Position numbers and translations under genes: made by a program | Assembly (NCBI RefSeq): GCF_958298935.1 | Contig: NC_084924.1 | Location: 18,697,819 to 18,761,818, forward strand | Direction: 5' to 3' | DNA from: Phragmites australis | Lineage: Eukaryota > Streptophyta > Magnoliopsida > Poales > Poaceae | DNA: 64,000 bases | In this document: piece after piece, positions 23,022 to 32,557 of the stretch | How positions within the stretch are numbered: the stretch's first letter is position 1 | Layout: every line of letters begins with the position of its first letter | The notes under the pieces: model-generated | What the model was told of the DNA's origin: nothing | Databases searched by the model: none | Seen by the model: the letters and a program-made list of their open reading frames with translations, nothing else

Positions 23022-24494
23022 ATCGCCCCTCCTTGAAATCCTACTTGCCCCCAAGCAGGTGCATTAGGGAAACGTTGCTTCAGCGCATCAACATCTTCCT
23101 AAACAGCCATGTCTTCAGGTGTGCCGGACCAACGAATGAGAGGGGCCACTATTGATGATCACCTTGTAATCAGACACCGATCCAAGACTTGGGCTGGAAC
23201 CTGCAAACCCTGCTGGTCATCAGGCAATGCTGACACGAGCTTGTGCTTAGACCCAACTGCCTTCTTAAGCTAAGACACATGGAACACAGGATGAATAGCT
23301 GCAGAAGTAGGAAGCTCGAGCTTATATGCCATTGTACCAATCTTTGCTAGGATACGAAAAGGCCCATAAAACTTTAATGCCAACTTACGATTAGCCCATG
23401 TGGCGATGGAAGACTGAACATAAGGTTGCAATTTGAGGAATACTATATCATTAACCTAAAAACTCCATTCATATCGCTTCTTGTCTGCATGGGCTGCCAT
23501 TCGGTGTTGAGCTCAAAGCAAGTTGCCGGACCAGCTCTTGCAACCAATCCTGCAACTTAGGAACATTACTCATAGTAAAAGAGTCAATACCAAAACGCCG
23601 TGGTGGATAACCACAGAGACTTCAAATGGAGATTTGCCCAGTGCACTATGATGGCAGGTATTGTACCAATATTCAGCTATACTCAGCCAAGAACTCCACT
23701 TATGTGGGCAAGCATGTACAAAATAGCGCAAGAAAGTCTCCAAACACTGATTAACATGCTCTGTTTGACCATCAGTTTGAGGGTGTTATGATGTGCTCAT
23801 GCGCAATTGAGTTCCTGAGAGATGAAATAACTCTTGCCAAAAGATGCTAGTGAATACCTTATCTCTGTTAGAGATAATTGCAGTTGGCATACAATGCAAT
23901 TTATAAAAGAACAGCTTATTGACCTTTGCAGCAGTGAATGGGTGCAATAGAGGAAGGAAATGAGCATACCAAGAAATTTTTTTCCACAATTACCAGAATG
24001 CTGTTAGCTGAGGAGGAACAGGGCAACCCTTTGATGAGATCCATAGACAAGCTTTGCCATGATTGACGAGGAACATGCAATGGTTGCAAAAGGCCTGGGT
24101 AATGATCCTTGTCTAGTTTGGCATGCTGACAGATGGTGCAAGAGGCCACAAAGCTTTTAATGTCAGATTTTATACCTTCCCAATGAAATAGTTGCTCGAT
24201 CCATCGATAGATGATAGGAAATCCTGAGTGGCCGCCTATAGCACTATCATGTAGAGCTGAGATCACTTGTTGCTGCAGTTCCTTGTTGCTACCCAGCCAC
24301 ACACGACCCTTGTACCACAAGATGCTAGATTGAAGCTTGAAATTGCTATCAGAACCTGAGCTGACAACCAATTCAGTGAGGAGCTGCTGAGCTTGAGAGT
24401 CATCTGCATATCCTTGGACAACTGATTGAATCCAGTGTGGGTTGCAAGATGAGAGAAGTATTAGTGAACTTGTAGGCTGTGGATGGCATGACAA
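23022..24494 (-). pseudogene. Element B integrase with chromodomain-like tail
   Basis: From 24494: a zinc-binding segment (H..., CTICQHAK), SLSMDLIKGLP (first catalytic Asp), MPTAIISNRDKVFTSIFWQELF (second Asp, in the ISNRD form), and the C-terminal [22 protein letters not shown]. After that come VPAQVLDRCLI and RFPNAPAWGQVGFQG, the typical end of Reina integrases with their chromodomain. Several stops and at least one frameshift near 23990 are present. Confidence 0.82.
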
Positions 24495-24529
24495 TGCATT
24501 AGCTACTCTATCGGATCCTTTCTAATATA

Positions 24530-26060
24530 CAATGCGGAATTGCAAGCCCAAAAGTATAGTGAAAACTTTTTGCTGCCAAGGACTGCTCAATTTCTGTTCA
24601 TTCAGATGTGATAGGATGCGATGATCAATGTAAATCACAAATTCACCATGTTGTAGATATGATCTCCACTTATCAATAGCCATAAGTATTGCCCAATACT
24701 CCCTCTGATTGCAAATGTAAGTCGTTTTAGCTTCCTCGACTATTTTCTAAATATAAGTCATTCTCGAACTTCTATGCATTTTTTTCTCTTTTGTTCCTTT
24801 CTTACCCTTATTTAATAAATGCTACCACTATCACAAATTAATGAGTTATCTTTTCCAATGCAGAATAAATAAAGGGCAACATGATCATTTGATCTACTTT
24901 TTTAATCTCTGTGCACAAGTCTAAAACGACTTACATTTGCAATTGGAGGGAGTACTCTTTTTCATAGGTGGAAAGTCCATGGGTCCGAGGTCCTAAGGCT
25001 TTATTGAGAAAAGAGAGAGGGTGACCATCCTGAAGTAGAAATGCCCCAATTCCACTGTCAGAAGCATCAGTTTCGATGCCAAATGGTTTAGCAAAATTTG
25101 GTATAGCTAAAACCGGAGCAGAACATAATGTATGCTTTCTTAGTAGATGAGATAGTGGTCTACTAATAATACCAAAGTTTCTCACAAACTTCATATAATA
25201 CCCAGCTAGGCCTAGGAAACTCCTCAACTCTTTCATATTGACAGGTTCAGGCCAGGATGCAATAGCCTCAATTTTGGCTTCATCAGTGTCCACTCCTTGA
25301 CTGCTGATGACATGGCCTAGATAGGAAATTCTCTGCTGACCAAATGCGCACTTACTCAATTTGATCTGCCACTGATCACTTTGCAGCAATTGTAATACTT
25401 GTTCAATATGACAAGGATGCTCTTCCCATGTAGGACTATAAACTAGTATGTCATCGAAGAAAACCAACACGCATTTTCTCAGTAAAGGTGCAAAGTCACA
25501 TTCATAGCCTTTTGAAAGGTTGCAGCCCCAGTGAAACCAAACATCATTACCTTGAATTCAGAGTGGCAGTGATGAGCTTGGAATCCTATCTTATTTTCCT
25601 CCCCAGGAGCCAAGCGTATCTGATGATACCTAGCTCGGAGATCAAGGCTAGAAAACTAGCTAGCTCCTATCAGTTCATCTAGAAGCTCGTTGATGATAGG
25701 TACAGGATATTTGGCCTTGACTATGAGTGCATTGAGATGCCTATAGTCGACACATAATCTCCATGTACCGTCCTTTTTCTTCACCATCACCACCGATGAA
25801 GAGAAGGCACTGGTGCTAGGTCTGATCACGTCCTTATCCAACATTTCTGCCACTTGGGCTTCAATTTCACTCTTGAGGGCAGGTGCATGCCGATAAGGTT
25901 GAACATTCCCTAGTCTAGCTCCATCGATGAGGGGAATGTGGTGATCACAAGCTCGAGAAGGTGGCAACTCCAGTGGAGATAGGAATACCTGGTTGTTCTT
26001 GGATATCAAGCATTGAATTAGTTCATGGAATGGCTGAATTAGCTTCTGCTCAGAATCCAC
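24530..26060 (-). pseudogene. Element B reverse transcriptase and RNase H, split by a MITE
   Basis: RT starts in 26060-25656: RPSTSAFSSSVVMVKKKDGTWRL and YPVPIINELLDEL. After a frame change it continues in 25470-24955 with VFFDDILVYSPTWEEH (active site FFDD), ISYLGHVISSQGVD and LRSFLGLAGYYMKFV. RNase H starts with GIETDASDSGIGAFLLQ and is cut after STYEKE by the MITE at 24699-24952. The next residues (WRSYLQHGEFVIYIDHRIL) appear on the far side of it. Confidence 0.86.
24699..24952. mobile_element. Stowaway MITE inserted in element B RNase H
   Basis: 254 bases with near-perfect terminal inverted repeats: CTCCCTCTGATTGCAAATG at the left, and its complement CATTTGCAATTGGAGGGAG at the right, continuing through an AAGTCGTTTTAG arm on both sides. 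TA dinucleotides flank it (24697-24698 and 24953-24954), the Stowaway/Tc1-mariner target. Non-coding. Confidence 0.93.
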
Positions 26061-26149
26061 TCATGTAGACTGAAAATCTCCACCACAGTACATGCAGGGA
26101 TCTCCTCCAGGAAACCTTGTAGGGTAATTGTGCCCTTCTTGTATGGTAT

Positions 26150-26536
26150 CTGCATCCATTTGTGAGCCCAATCAATTTTCATAGGGCTATAGAATTCCAG
26201 CCAATCGATTCAGACAACAAGATCATAAGCACTGAGCAGCAGAATTTTGAGGGGTGTCTGAAATTCATAGCCTTCAAGGCTCCAAACTGCCTGAACCAGT
26301 TCCTGATCACATGATAGTATTTGACCATTGGCCACTTGTACCTTCAGAGAATCGCTCTGAATAGTAACACCTTGCAATTGATTGGCCACACCATTGCTAA
26401 GGAAATAATGTGTACTGCCAGAGTCAATCAGCACCAATAAATCCTTTTTCTTAATGGATCCAGACAGCCACAATGTTTTTGGTGAAGTGGTTCCACTGGT
26501 AGCATCACAAGATATGGACATCACTGTGCCATCCAT
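26150..26536 (-). pseudogene. Element B aspartic protease
   Basis: The minus strand from 26536 gives LWLSGSIKKKDLLVLIDSGSTHYFLS, with the catalytic D-S-G-S/T motif intact, and AYDLVV leading to the W.. domain, where the frame breaks near 26208. Known role: cuts the gag-pol polyprotein. Confidence 0.8.
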
Positions 26537-26553
26537 CCACTAATTCCACCCAA

Positions 26554-27296
26554 CTATGATTGGTACTCAACTTCATCACAACTGAACAGCTCCCAGACCT
26601 CCTCCATAACTTGAAGGGTCACTGTTGGCGCACAACGATGATCCCGTCTCCACTTCTCAGCACACCGCCGACATAATCCTCCCGCGTGCCTGTAAGCACG
26701 TAGAGCCTCCAACTTCCCATCAGACGTCTGAGCTCGAGCGACGTCCAGACCACAATGGTCCTGCGTAGGAACCATGTTGTCGGGTTTGTCTAGCGCTTTG
26801 GTGGGAGTCAACAGAGGTTGCGGTCCTTAGGCAATCGATTTGCTGACGAAGGAGGTATCCGGTTTCCTGAACTCCCAGCATCTGCCAGCCTCAGTGACCT
26901 CCTCCAGCAACAATGCCAACACGCAAGCAGCATCCAAGTTTGCTGGACGTTGAATGGCAATAGAAGACTTAATATCATCGCGCAATCCGCCACGGAAACA
27001 CTTGGTATAGTAAAGGGATCAGCCACAGACTGATACGCATTCAACTGATCAACCAATAGCGAGAAACGCTCGATATAATCTGTGATAAACCCAATTTGCC
27101 TGATGTAACAGTTGGCAGATCAATTATTCATGTTGATCCCGACCAAACCGATCCCTGATCAATGAACAAAGTTCCTCCCAACTAGCACGATTCAAACGAT
27201 GCTCTATTGACTGCAACCATCTAGCAGCTGGACCAGTGAAGTGCATAGTCACAACCTTGATTTAGACTGATGGATCCACTGAGTATAACTTGAAAT
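26554..27296 (-). pseudogene. Element B gag, 5'-truncated at the LTR
   Basis: It begins directly at the right LTR with a phrase in the middle of the capsid domain (YFKLYSVDPSV, then HFTGPAARWLQSIEHR and WEELCSLIRDRFGRDQHE), without start codon, leader or primer site. It ends with the CRRCAEKWRRDHRC knuckle-like motif typical of Reina gag. Deletion of the 5' leader and N-terminal gag means this copy could not have been reverse transcribed after the loss. Confidence 0.75.
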
Positions 27297-27604
27297 AGTC
27301 AGTCGCTTGAGGAAGATCGGCAAGAACAGCAGGATTTCGGACGAAGAACAGTAGAATCAGGGAAGAACTGAGGAATATTTAGGAGATATTCTGGAGTATT
27401 CTTACAATTCTTACCCCCTTCACAAGTCTATTCCGGTTTATATACTACCGGTACAACTGTCTTAACCCGAGTTTAACTAACTCACCCACTCCGGACCACA
27501 AACACGTGGGTTCACGCGCCACTCGCTTGCTGCGCAGAACTTCAGTTCTGTCAGGTTCTTCAGTTTCGTCAGACTCGGCCACGCCTTTAGAAGTGCTGCT
27601 GACA
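27297..27604 (-). repeat. 5' (right) LTR of element B
   Basis: It aligns with 12524-12639 plus 22801-23021. Shared phrases include GATCGGCAAGAACAG, GGAAGAACTGAG, GGTTTATATACTAC and the CTGACA end. It is about 30 bases shorter than the left copy, which has an extra duplicated GGTTCTTCAG unit. Confidence 0.88.
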
Positions 27605-27609
27605 AGATG
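27605..27609. other. Target site duplication (AGATG), right copy, of element B
   Basis: It directly follows CTGACA and is identical to 12519-12523. After it the demethylase frame resumes at 27610. Confidence 0.92.
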
Positions 27610-28001
27610 CTTTCCAAGTTAGAAGAAAAGGCTGACATAATTGTTAGGAGTGAAATATATGCAAAATCAGTAGCCAAAAGAAGTGATCAGTGCCCTTGCT
27701 ATGATCATTCTGGAAAGGTAAGAACTCAGGACGTGCGGAGGCTGCAAATAGGAAGGGCTTGAGTGATAACTTCCTCTACTGTCCAATTGCCACTGGTATC
27801 AAGGAGGATGACTTGGCGCACTTTCAGATGCATTGGGCAAAGGGTGAACCAGTTATTGTTTCATATGTCCTTCAGTTAACCTCTGGTCTCAGTTGGGAGC
27901 CATTAGTTATGTGGCAGGCATTGCGAGAAAAAAGGACCAATGACAACATCGAAGATGAGCACTTCGCTGTCTAGGAAGTAGATTGCCTTGATTGGTGTGA
28001 G
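27610..28001 (+). pseudogene. JMJ25/IBM1-like histone demethylase, region before the JmjC domain (right half of disrupted gene)
   Basis: The first 108 bases continue the exon broken at 12523 in the same frame: LSKLEEKADIIVRSEIYAK, then CPCYDHSGK at a GT-like site (27718). A frame change follows somewhere in 27718-27741. From about 27741 comes AANRKGLSDNFLYCPIATGI, EDDLAHFQMHWAKGEPVIV and QLTSGLSWEPLVMWQALREK, strongly diagnostic for the segment just before the JmjC fold of plant KDM3-type demethylases. A TAG stop at 27972-27974 precedes EVDCLDWCEV, and a donor-like GT follows at 28002. The catalytic JmjC exons with the iron-binding HxD...H were not found in the window; they may lie beyond element C or be lost. 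Confidence 0.88.
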
Positions 28002-28098
28002 GTTAGGAACTCTATTTCCCTGAATGTGTGAGAGCATTGAGTGACCTTTTCTTATGTCAATTTTTATATTGTTGAAGATTAGTTCCTGATAATATGTC

Positions 28099-28654
28099 TG
28101 TAAATTAACTAGGTACCTTCGAGTGCAGGGATTAATCACGAGACGAGACAATCGATGTATGCAGGTTCAGGCCTCCGATTGACGTAATACCCTATGTCCT
28201 ATGGGGGTGTTGCTGCCGTATATTGATGATCTCGAGTGTAAGCAATATGGCTAAATCTATTATAAAGAGTATATCAGATCTAATCTAACCTAAAGCTAAA
28301 GTCATTGAATATCTTCTCTGCTAGGGTCTTGATGCTTGCCTCGAGTTCTCTCTCTCCTCCCCGTAGCCTTTTCGCCTTATATAGGGGTGAGGTACCGACT
28401 CATATACAGCTGTGGTCGATAGGGAGTTATCTTCCTTGACGTCCAAGTACATAAATCTATTTTGAGTATTAACCGTATCGAGTTAAGTAACCAATTGAAA
28501 CCTTCCTGATATGTACTTCTTTGATTCCGGGTGTATCAGGTACCATTGTGTTCAGTTATGTGATATCTAAAGCTTCTTAATGTGTGTTGTACATACCCTG
28601 TCCGTATATGATATACCCCTTATGCGCATATAATCCATAGTTAGATATTTGATA
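28099..28654 (-). repeat. 3' LTR of element C (Tat lineage)
   Basis: It lies next to a GGGGGCTAC polypurine tract on the minus strand, as in grass Tat elements. The minus strand carries a CCCTATATAAGG TATA box (near 28376-28390) and then GGAGGCCTGAACCTGCATACA near its 3' end, a leader phrase common in these LTRs. The limits TGTAAATT (28099) and ATTTGATA (28654) are estimates. No second copy exists in the window. Confidence 0.6.
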
Positions 28655-28668
28655 GTAGCCCCCTAACT
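28655..28668 (-). other. Polypurine tract of element C
   Basis: The minus strand reads AGTTAGGGGGCTAC directly before the LTR, the typical Tat-type plus-strand primer. Confidence 0.6.
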
Positions 28669-29102
28669 CTACTCAGGAGGAAAGGTTTCCATAAGCGCCC
28701 ACTCGAGTACCACCAAGTTTAAGCTTGGTCGAGTAAAGTGGATCAGACTTATAGTCAAAAAAATTGAGCATAGGTGGGTCCTTCCTCGAGTATCGAGTGG
28801 AAGCTCAGTCGGGTCAAGCGCCCTGCAGCTAATTGCACTCGAGACTTGAAGGAAAAGATTAAAGAACTCAACTGATCGACACCCGACTCCGAGTAGAGTT
28901 AAAAAACCTTTCGAAATTTGAAACGACAGGTGTAGGCACATTTAATGAGGGCAGAAGGGCGTGCAAAGATTCACACGTCGTCATCATACCGCATTTCACG
29001 TCGGTCGAAGCATGGTAAAAAATGGGTGTGGTTGTCGAAGAGATGATAAATTTTCCCTTTCCGAAGTAGAAAAGACTTCCGTGTCATACCTTGAGGCAGG
29101 GC

Positions 29103-29110
29103 CTATTTAT
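29103..29110 (+). promoter_or_regulatory. Possible TATA box of the antisense F-box-like ORF
   Basis: CTATTTAT about 120 bases upstream of the ATG at 29229, on the strand opposite to element C pol. This is placement only; no other promoter element was recognised. Confidence 0.3.
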
Positions 29111-29228
29111 CTGAGTAGAAAACTCTATCGTCCTACTCTCGTGACCTTCATTGCAACCCTACCCTTCGATCTCGTCCACCATTGTTCACGTTCTACTCAG
29201 AGAACTTCATCTTTTCCCTTTAACTCTC

Positions 29229-30443
29229 ATGGCAGAGACTTTTGATTGGGAAGCTCTTCCCTTGGGAGTGCTTGACATCATCTCCAACAAGCTGGTTCAT
29301 TCGGAAGATTTCGCCTTCTTTCGATGTGTCTGCACCGCGTGACGAGGAGTGCATAGAATGGCGGAATTTTCTCCATGGATTTTGAAAGGGCCATTCATAC
29401 ATGAGGACGGCTTGGTGGAGGTGCCTCGTCTGGGGAGCGAAACAATTTTCAACCTTCATTTCTGAGGACTGGTCGGCGACAGCTAGGAGATAATCGGGGC
29501 TTCAAACGGGCTCCTAATCATCATCTAATGAGGGCATCAAGTCAAATCTAGGGTGATCAACTCGGTAACAGGATGGTTTTCTGACCTTCCTCCGCTTTCG
29601 TACGATGCATTCTGGGTTAGTCTAGAAGGATGCGCAGTGCAGAGGAACAGGAAATCGTTCATCATCATTGTCTCGAGGATGCCTTGCTTTCACCTTTAGA
29701 TGACAGAGAGAGTGCACATATATCTTGTTGATGGGCCACTGCGATGGTTCCGAGTTTCCGGTAGCAAGTTTTGGTGTCATATTGCAGATTTCTTGGATAG
29801 AGTGGCTTCAGGAGATCCATCAGGCGCAGTGGCATCATTAGAACAATCGACCCCTGAGCTCGAGATCTGGTAACCTAGTCTGAGAGGTTCTCGACTGCTT
29901 CTGGTCGATACTTACGCATTTTTCTTGAAAGTTGGAGAGCAGATTGATGTTCCAGTTGAGCACAGCGCACTAACATCGGTTTCCCTTCACACATTTGGTG
30001 ATAACATATGGGAGCCGCTAGAATTGGAATATGTCCCCTGGTCGAAGGAAAGAACAATCATGTTGGGACTGACGTCTGAAGCTGTCCCTCCAGTACCCGG
30101 GATTACCAATCCTAACCGAATTCTGAGCTTCTACCGGACGAACTCAGCTTATGACTAAGATGATTATAACATGCTTGAAGTTTCCAATGATGGAGTGTCC
30201 ATAACCGTAAAGTCCCTTGAAGGAAATTTCACATGGCATTCTTGTAAATGGATATCACCGAAGATTTTTCCTTAGTTGAGTAATAGGCTTCTTGTTGGGA
30301 TTTCTGACGGAAGTAATGGAGTCATTACTAATATTTTGCCTGTCTAATATGCTACTGCCTTCCATTCCCTTACTCTGTTGATGACGAAAAGGGATGATGA
30401 ATTGCTTAGTGGGATGCTGCTATCTTGGCTCTTCAAGAGCTGA
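29229..30443 (+). pseudogene. F-box-like protein frame, antisense inside the Tat element C
   Basis: A single frame of 404 codons from ATG 29229 to TGA 30441. Codons 5-40 read FDWEALPLGVLDIISNKL...DFAFFRCVCTA followed by TGA where an F-box normally has W, then RGVHR: the LP..VL..I...L....D....R.VC..WR pattern of F-box proteins, which recruit targets to SCF ubiquitin ligases. Later parts (SNGLLIII, VTGWFSDLPPLSYDAFW, LEIW...LLLVDTYAFFLKVG) resemble the C-terminal DUF295/beta-propeller-like regions of monocot F-box proteins, less surely. In-frame stops occur at 29340, 29463, 29484, 29526, 29529, 29697, 29871, 30156, 30273 and 30345, yet no frameshift. Each stop is one C-to-T or G-to-A change from a sense codon. 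It lies between the integrase and 3' LTR, opposite to pol. Extra antisense ORFs are known in Tat elements, but their identity with this one is untested. Confidence 0.6.
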
Positions 30444-31500
30444 AGGAGCAGAATTCGACTGAATGACCCAATCAGCTTCTGCAAGTGCCGCTACAATGCT
30501 TGGTATCCTCAAGAGTTACAATCCCTCGCTTGATACCTCGTTGGTAACATTCGGGTTTAATTGTACTAGCGAGGAGTCCGCAAAACTTGTCAAAAGCATC
30601 CAAGCGATAGTTCCAGCCTTTGTCGAGTCTTTAATGCTTAGTTTGCCTAGTGATGATAGTGAGGAGAGTCCCTCAGACTGATGGTCCATCCTGTTCTAGC
30701 ACTTGTAAGATATATTTTATGACCTGAGAATGCTCGCAACAATGCTACACTTTGCCAGTATATTACGCTTTTGTCTGCTATTTCCTTATCGATGAAATAG
30801 GATTAGCATAAGTAGATGCAAAAACTGATAGATACATGTTGTCATCATTCTCAAGACCATACGATTATGCATCAGTCAACCTGAAATTTTAACTAGATAA
30901 GCTATTAGATGTGCGGTCCTCGAGTACTCGAGAAGACCATAATAGTAAGGAAAAAGACTAATACAGAGCTTAGAGCATATCAAATTTTCAGTGAACTTTT
31001 ATCAACTTGTGCATTCAATCTGCATATAAACATGAACTCGATAGAAAGCACATGCGAGGTAGACTAGGACTTCAGAACCCTTTTGGCTGTTAGGCATGAG
31101 ATGTCTGATAAACTCTATGCCGTTATGCCTCCAGAGGTATAATTGTCTGTCCTCGACCCAACACATGTTTCTGTTGGTCCTATTCAATATGATCGACGCA
31201 GAGCCAGATAAAATTTTGCAAAAAATATATAACAGAATATATGGTATTATGATGTAGTCCCCACTCTATGGTCGAGGAAGAAATTACTCGATCGGAGAGT
31301 AAAAAAGGACATACCTGTACCATTGGTCGATAATGTAGTCGAACAAAGAGTAAAGTTCCAGCATCGAAAGTATGTGATGTAGCTCTCGACTCTCTGTTTG
31401 ATGTGGTAATCAAGACAGAGAGTAGAGCATATGCATCAACACACCATCCTCGATTGAATACTCGAGAGTGCAAGCCCCCGAGCATTATTATTTTAACTAC
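30444..31500 (+). other. Spacer in element C with small ORF of unknown function
   Basis: A 72-codon frame at 30463-30681 (MTQSASASAATMLGILKSYN, ending in an acidic SDDSEESPSD tail) follows the F-box-like frame in another phase and may be its former C-terminal extension or chance. The rest, to 31500, holds CTCGAG-rich sequence and no recognised coding sequence. Confidence 0.3.
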
Positions 31501-31756
31501 GATGTGGATACAGAGTGAGCCCGAACCACCAGGTAGGTGGGCATTAAAAACTCTCCTGTTTGTGCTCATTTTCACCACAATCTTGATTTGACACGTCATA
31601 ATGACCGCCCATCCCTCTTTGCAGAGATGAGACAAGCCATAATGCCATCATGACGTCTCAACTTCACCGAACGCACTACGCGCCCAAGGCAATGCCATCG
31701 TTTTGGATCTTGACGACTATGTTTATACAGTACGACCCGTCCCCCCCCCCCCCCGC

Positions 31757-31764
31757 TATAAATA
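31757..31764 (+). promoter_or_regulatory. TATA box upstream of second antisense ORF in element C
   Basis: A perfect TATAAATA preceded by a 14-base C run. The ATG at 31851 lies 87 bases downstream, a normal plant leader distance. Confidence 0.5.
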
Positions 31765-31850
31765 GAGAGGACTATAAGCCATCTATTCTTCACATCGCCC
31801 CCTTTGTTTCCTTTGCCTATTGCCTTCTAGGACTTGTAGAGCTTGAAGCC

Positions 31851-32333
31851 ATGGCCTCCACTCCATCTCCACCTCGTGAACTAATCCCAAAAGTCCTTTC
31901 CCCTAGGCCTCTCGCCAAGGTCATCATCATTTCCTTCAACGATGAGGATTCGAGTGGTAGGCCTAAGAAAGAGAGGGAAGAAGTGCCCACCACAGATAAT
32001 CGTCGTCCCCTCATTCAGTGTGTTTGCCATCACATCAAGACCTATGCTTCAAGCCAGACGGTGCAGTGCTCTGCACGGGGGAGGATTGAGGATGGTGGTG
32101 ATCTCGACCAAATCATCGACCAAGACGCCATCAAGGTCTTTAGCGGTGGAGCCTTCAGATCATCATTGGCTAAGGAGGCGCGGTCGTCTTCTCCGTCGAC
32201 AACCGCCAGATCGCCTTCGCACCACGCAAAAGACCACTCGGCATCACCGCACCGGCCAGCAGCTCTAGCAGGGTCTTTGCCTCAGCCACATTCCCTGGTT
32301 GCTATGCTGGTCGGCGGTCGGTTCCTGGAATGA
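31851..32333 (+). CDS. Second antisense ORF in element C, unknown function
   Basis: 160 codons from MASTPSPPRELIPKVL to a TGA at 32331-32333. The N-terminal part is Pro/Ser-rich, followed by VIIISFNDEDSSGRPKKERE and a Ser/His/Pro-rich C-terminal third. No domain, signal peptide or membrane segment was recognised. It is one of the few frames of this size in the window without a stop, preceded by a good TATA box, and opposite in direction to pol, whose stop codon lies 225 bases further on. It may be a truncated extra ORF of the Tat element or a host fragment carried by it. Coding status is uncertain. Confidence 0.4.
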   Translation: MASTPSPPRELIPKVLSPRPLAKVIIISFNDEDSSGRPKKEREEVPTTDNRRPLIQCVCHHIKTYASSQTVQCSARGRIEDGGDLDQIIDQDAIKVFSGGAFRSSLAKEARSSSPSTTARSPSHHAKDHSASPHRPAALAGSLPQPHSLVAMLVGGRFLE

Positions 32334-32557
32334 TTAGTTGCCACCCGAGGGAGGAGTATAAAAGGTTCCTCAACTCATTCAAGGGCGAATAAGGGTCCAT
32401 ACGCTTCCAAACTCTTGGAGTTTTTTTTGCAAAATCTAAGCTGATCCTTTCTATCAATTTTGTACTAGCCACATGGATTAGAGTGAATAAGAAAAGACTA
32501 TGTAATTGAATAGCCAACCGAATCGGATGTAATGGACTTACCTGTAACCTACCTTTT

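Larger units (their letters stand above)
12524..27604 (-). mobile_element. Element B: Reina-type chromovirus (Ty3/gypsy) inserted in the demethylase exon
   Basis: Short LTRs (about 300-340 bases) with TGTCAG...CTGACA ends, gag-PR-RT-RH-IN order on the minus strand, and a C-terminal chromodomain-like tail ending ...NAPAWGQVGFQGG point to the Reina lineage. The left LTR is 12524-12639 plus 22801-23021, split by element A; the right LTR is 27297-27604. A perfect 5-bp duplication (AGATG) flanks the whole. A Stowaway MITE sits in its RNase H region. Pol is full of stops. The primer site and gag start are deleted next to the right LTR. The two LTRs differ at many positions by eye, so the insertion is old. 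Confidence 0.85.

Noticed and set aside
12524..27604. Endogenous pararetrovirus as source of the RT sequences
   Set aside because: Integrase, LTRs, target duplications and tRNA-Met primer sites are present, and no movement-protein-like sequence was seen, so the RTs belong to Ty1/copia and Ty3/gypsy elements.
31741..31754. 14-base C run as a biological signal
   Set aside because: Homopolymer runs of this length are commonly assembly or slippage products. It was only noted as a landmark before the TATA box.
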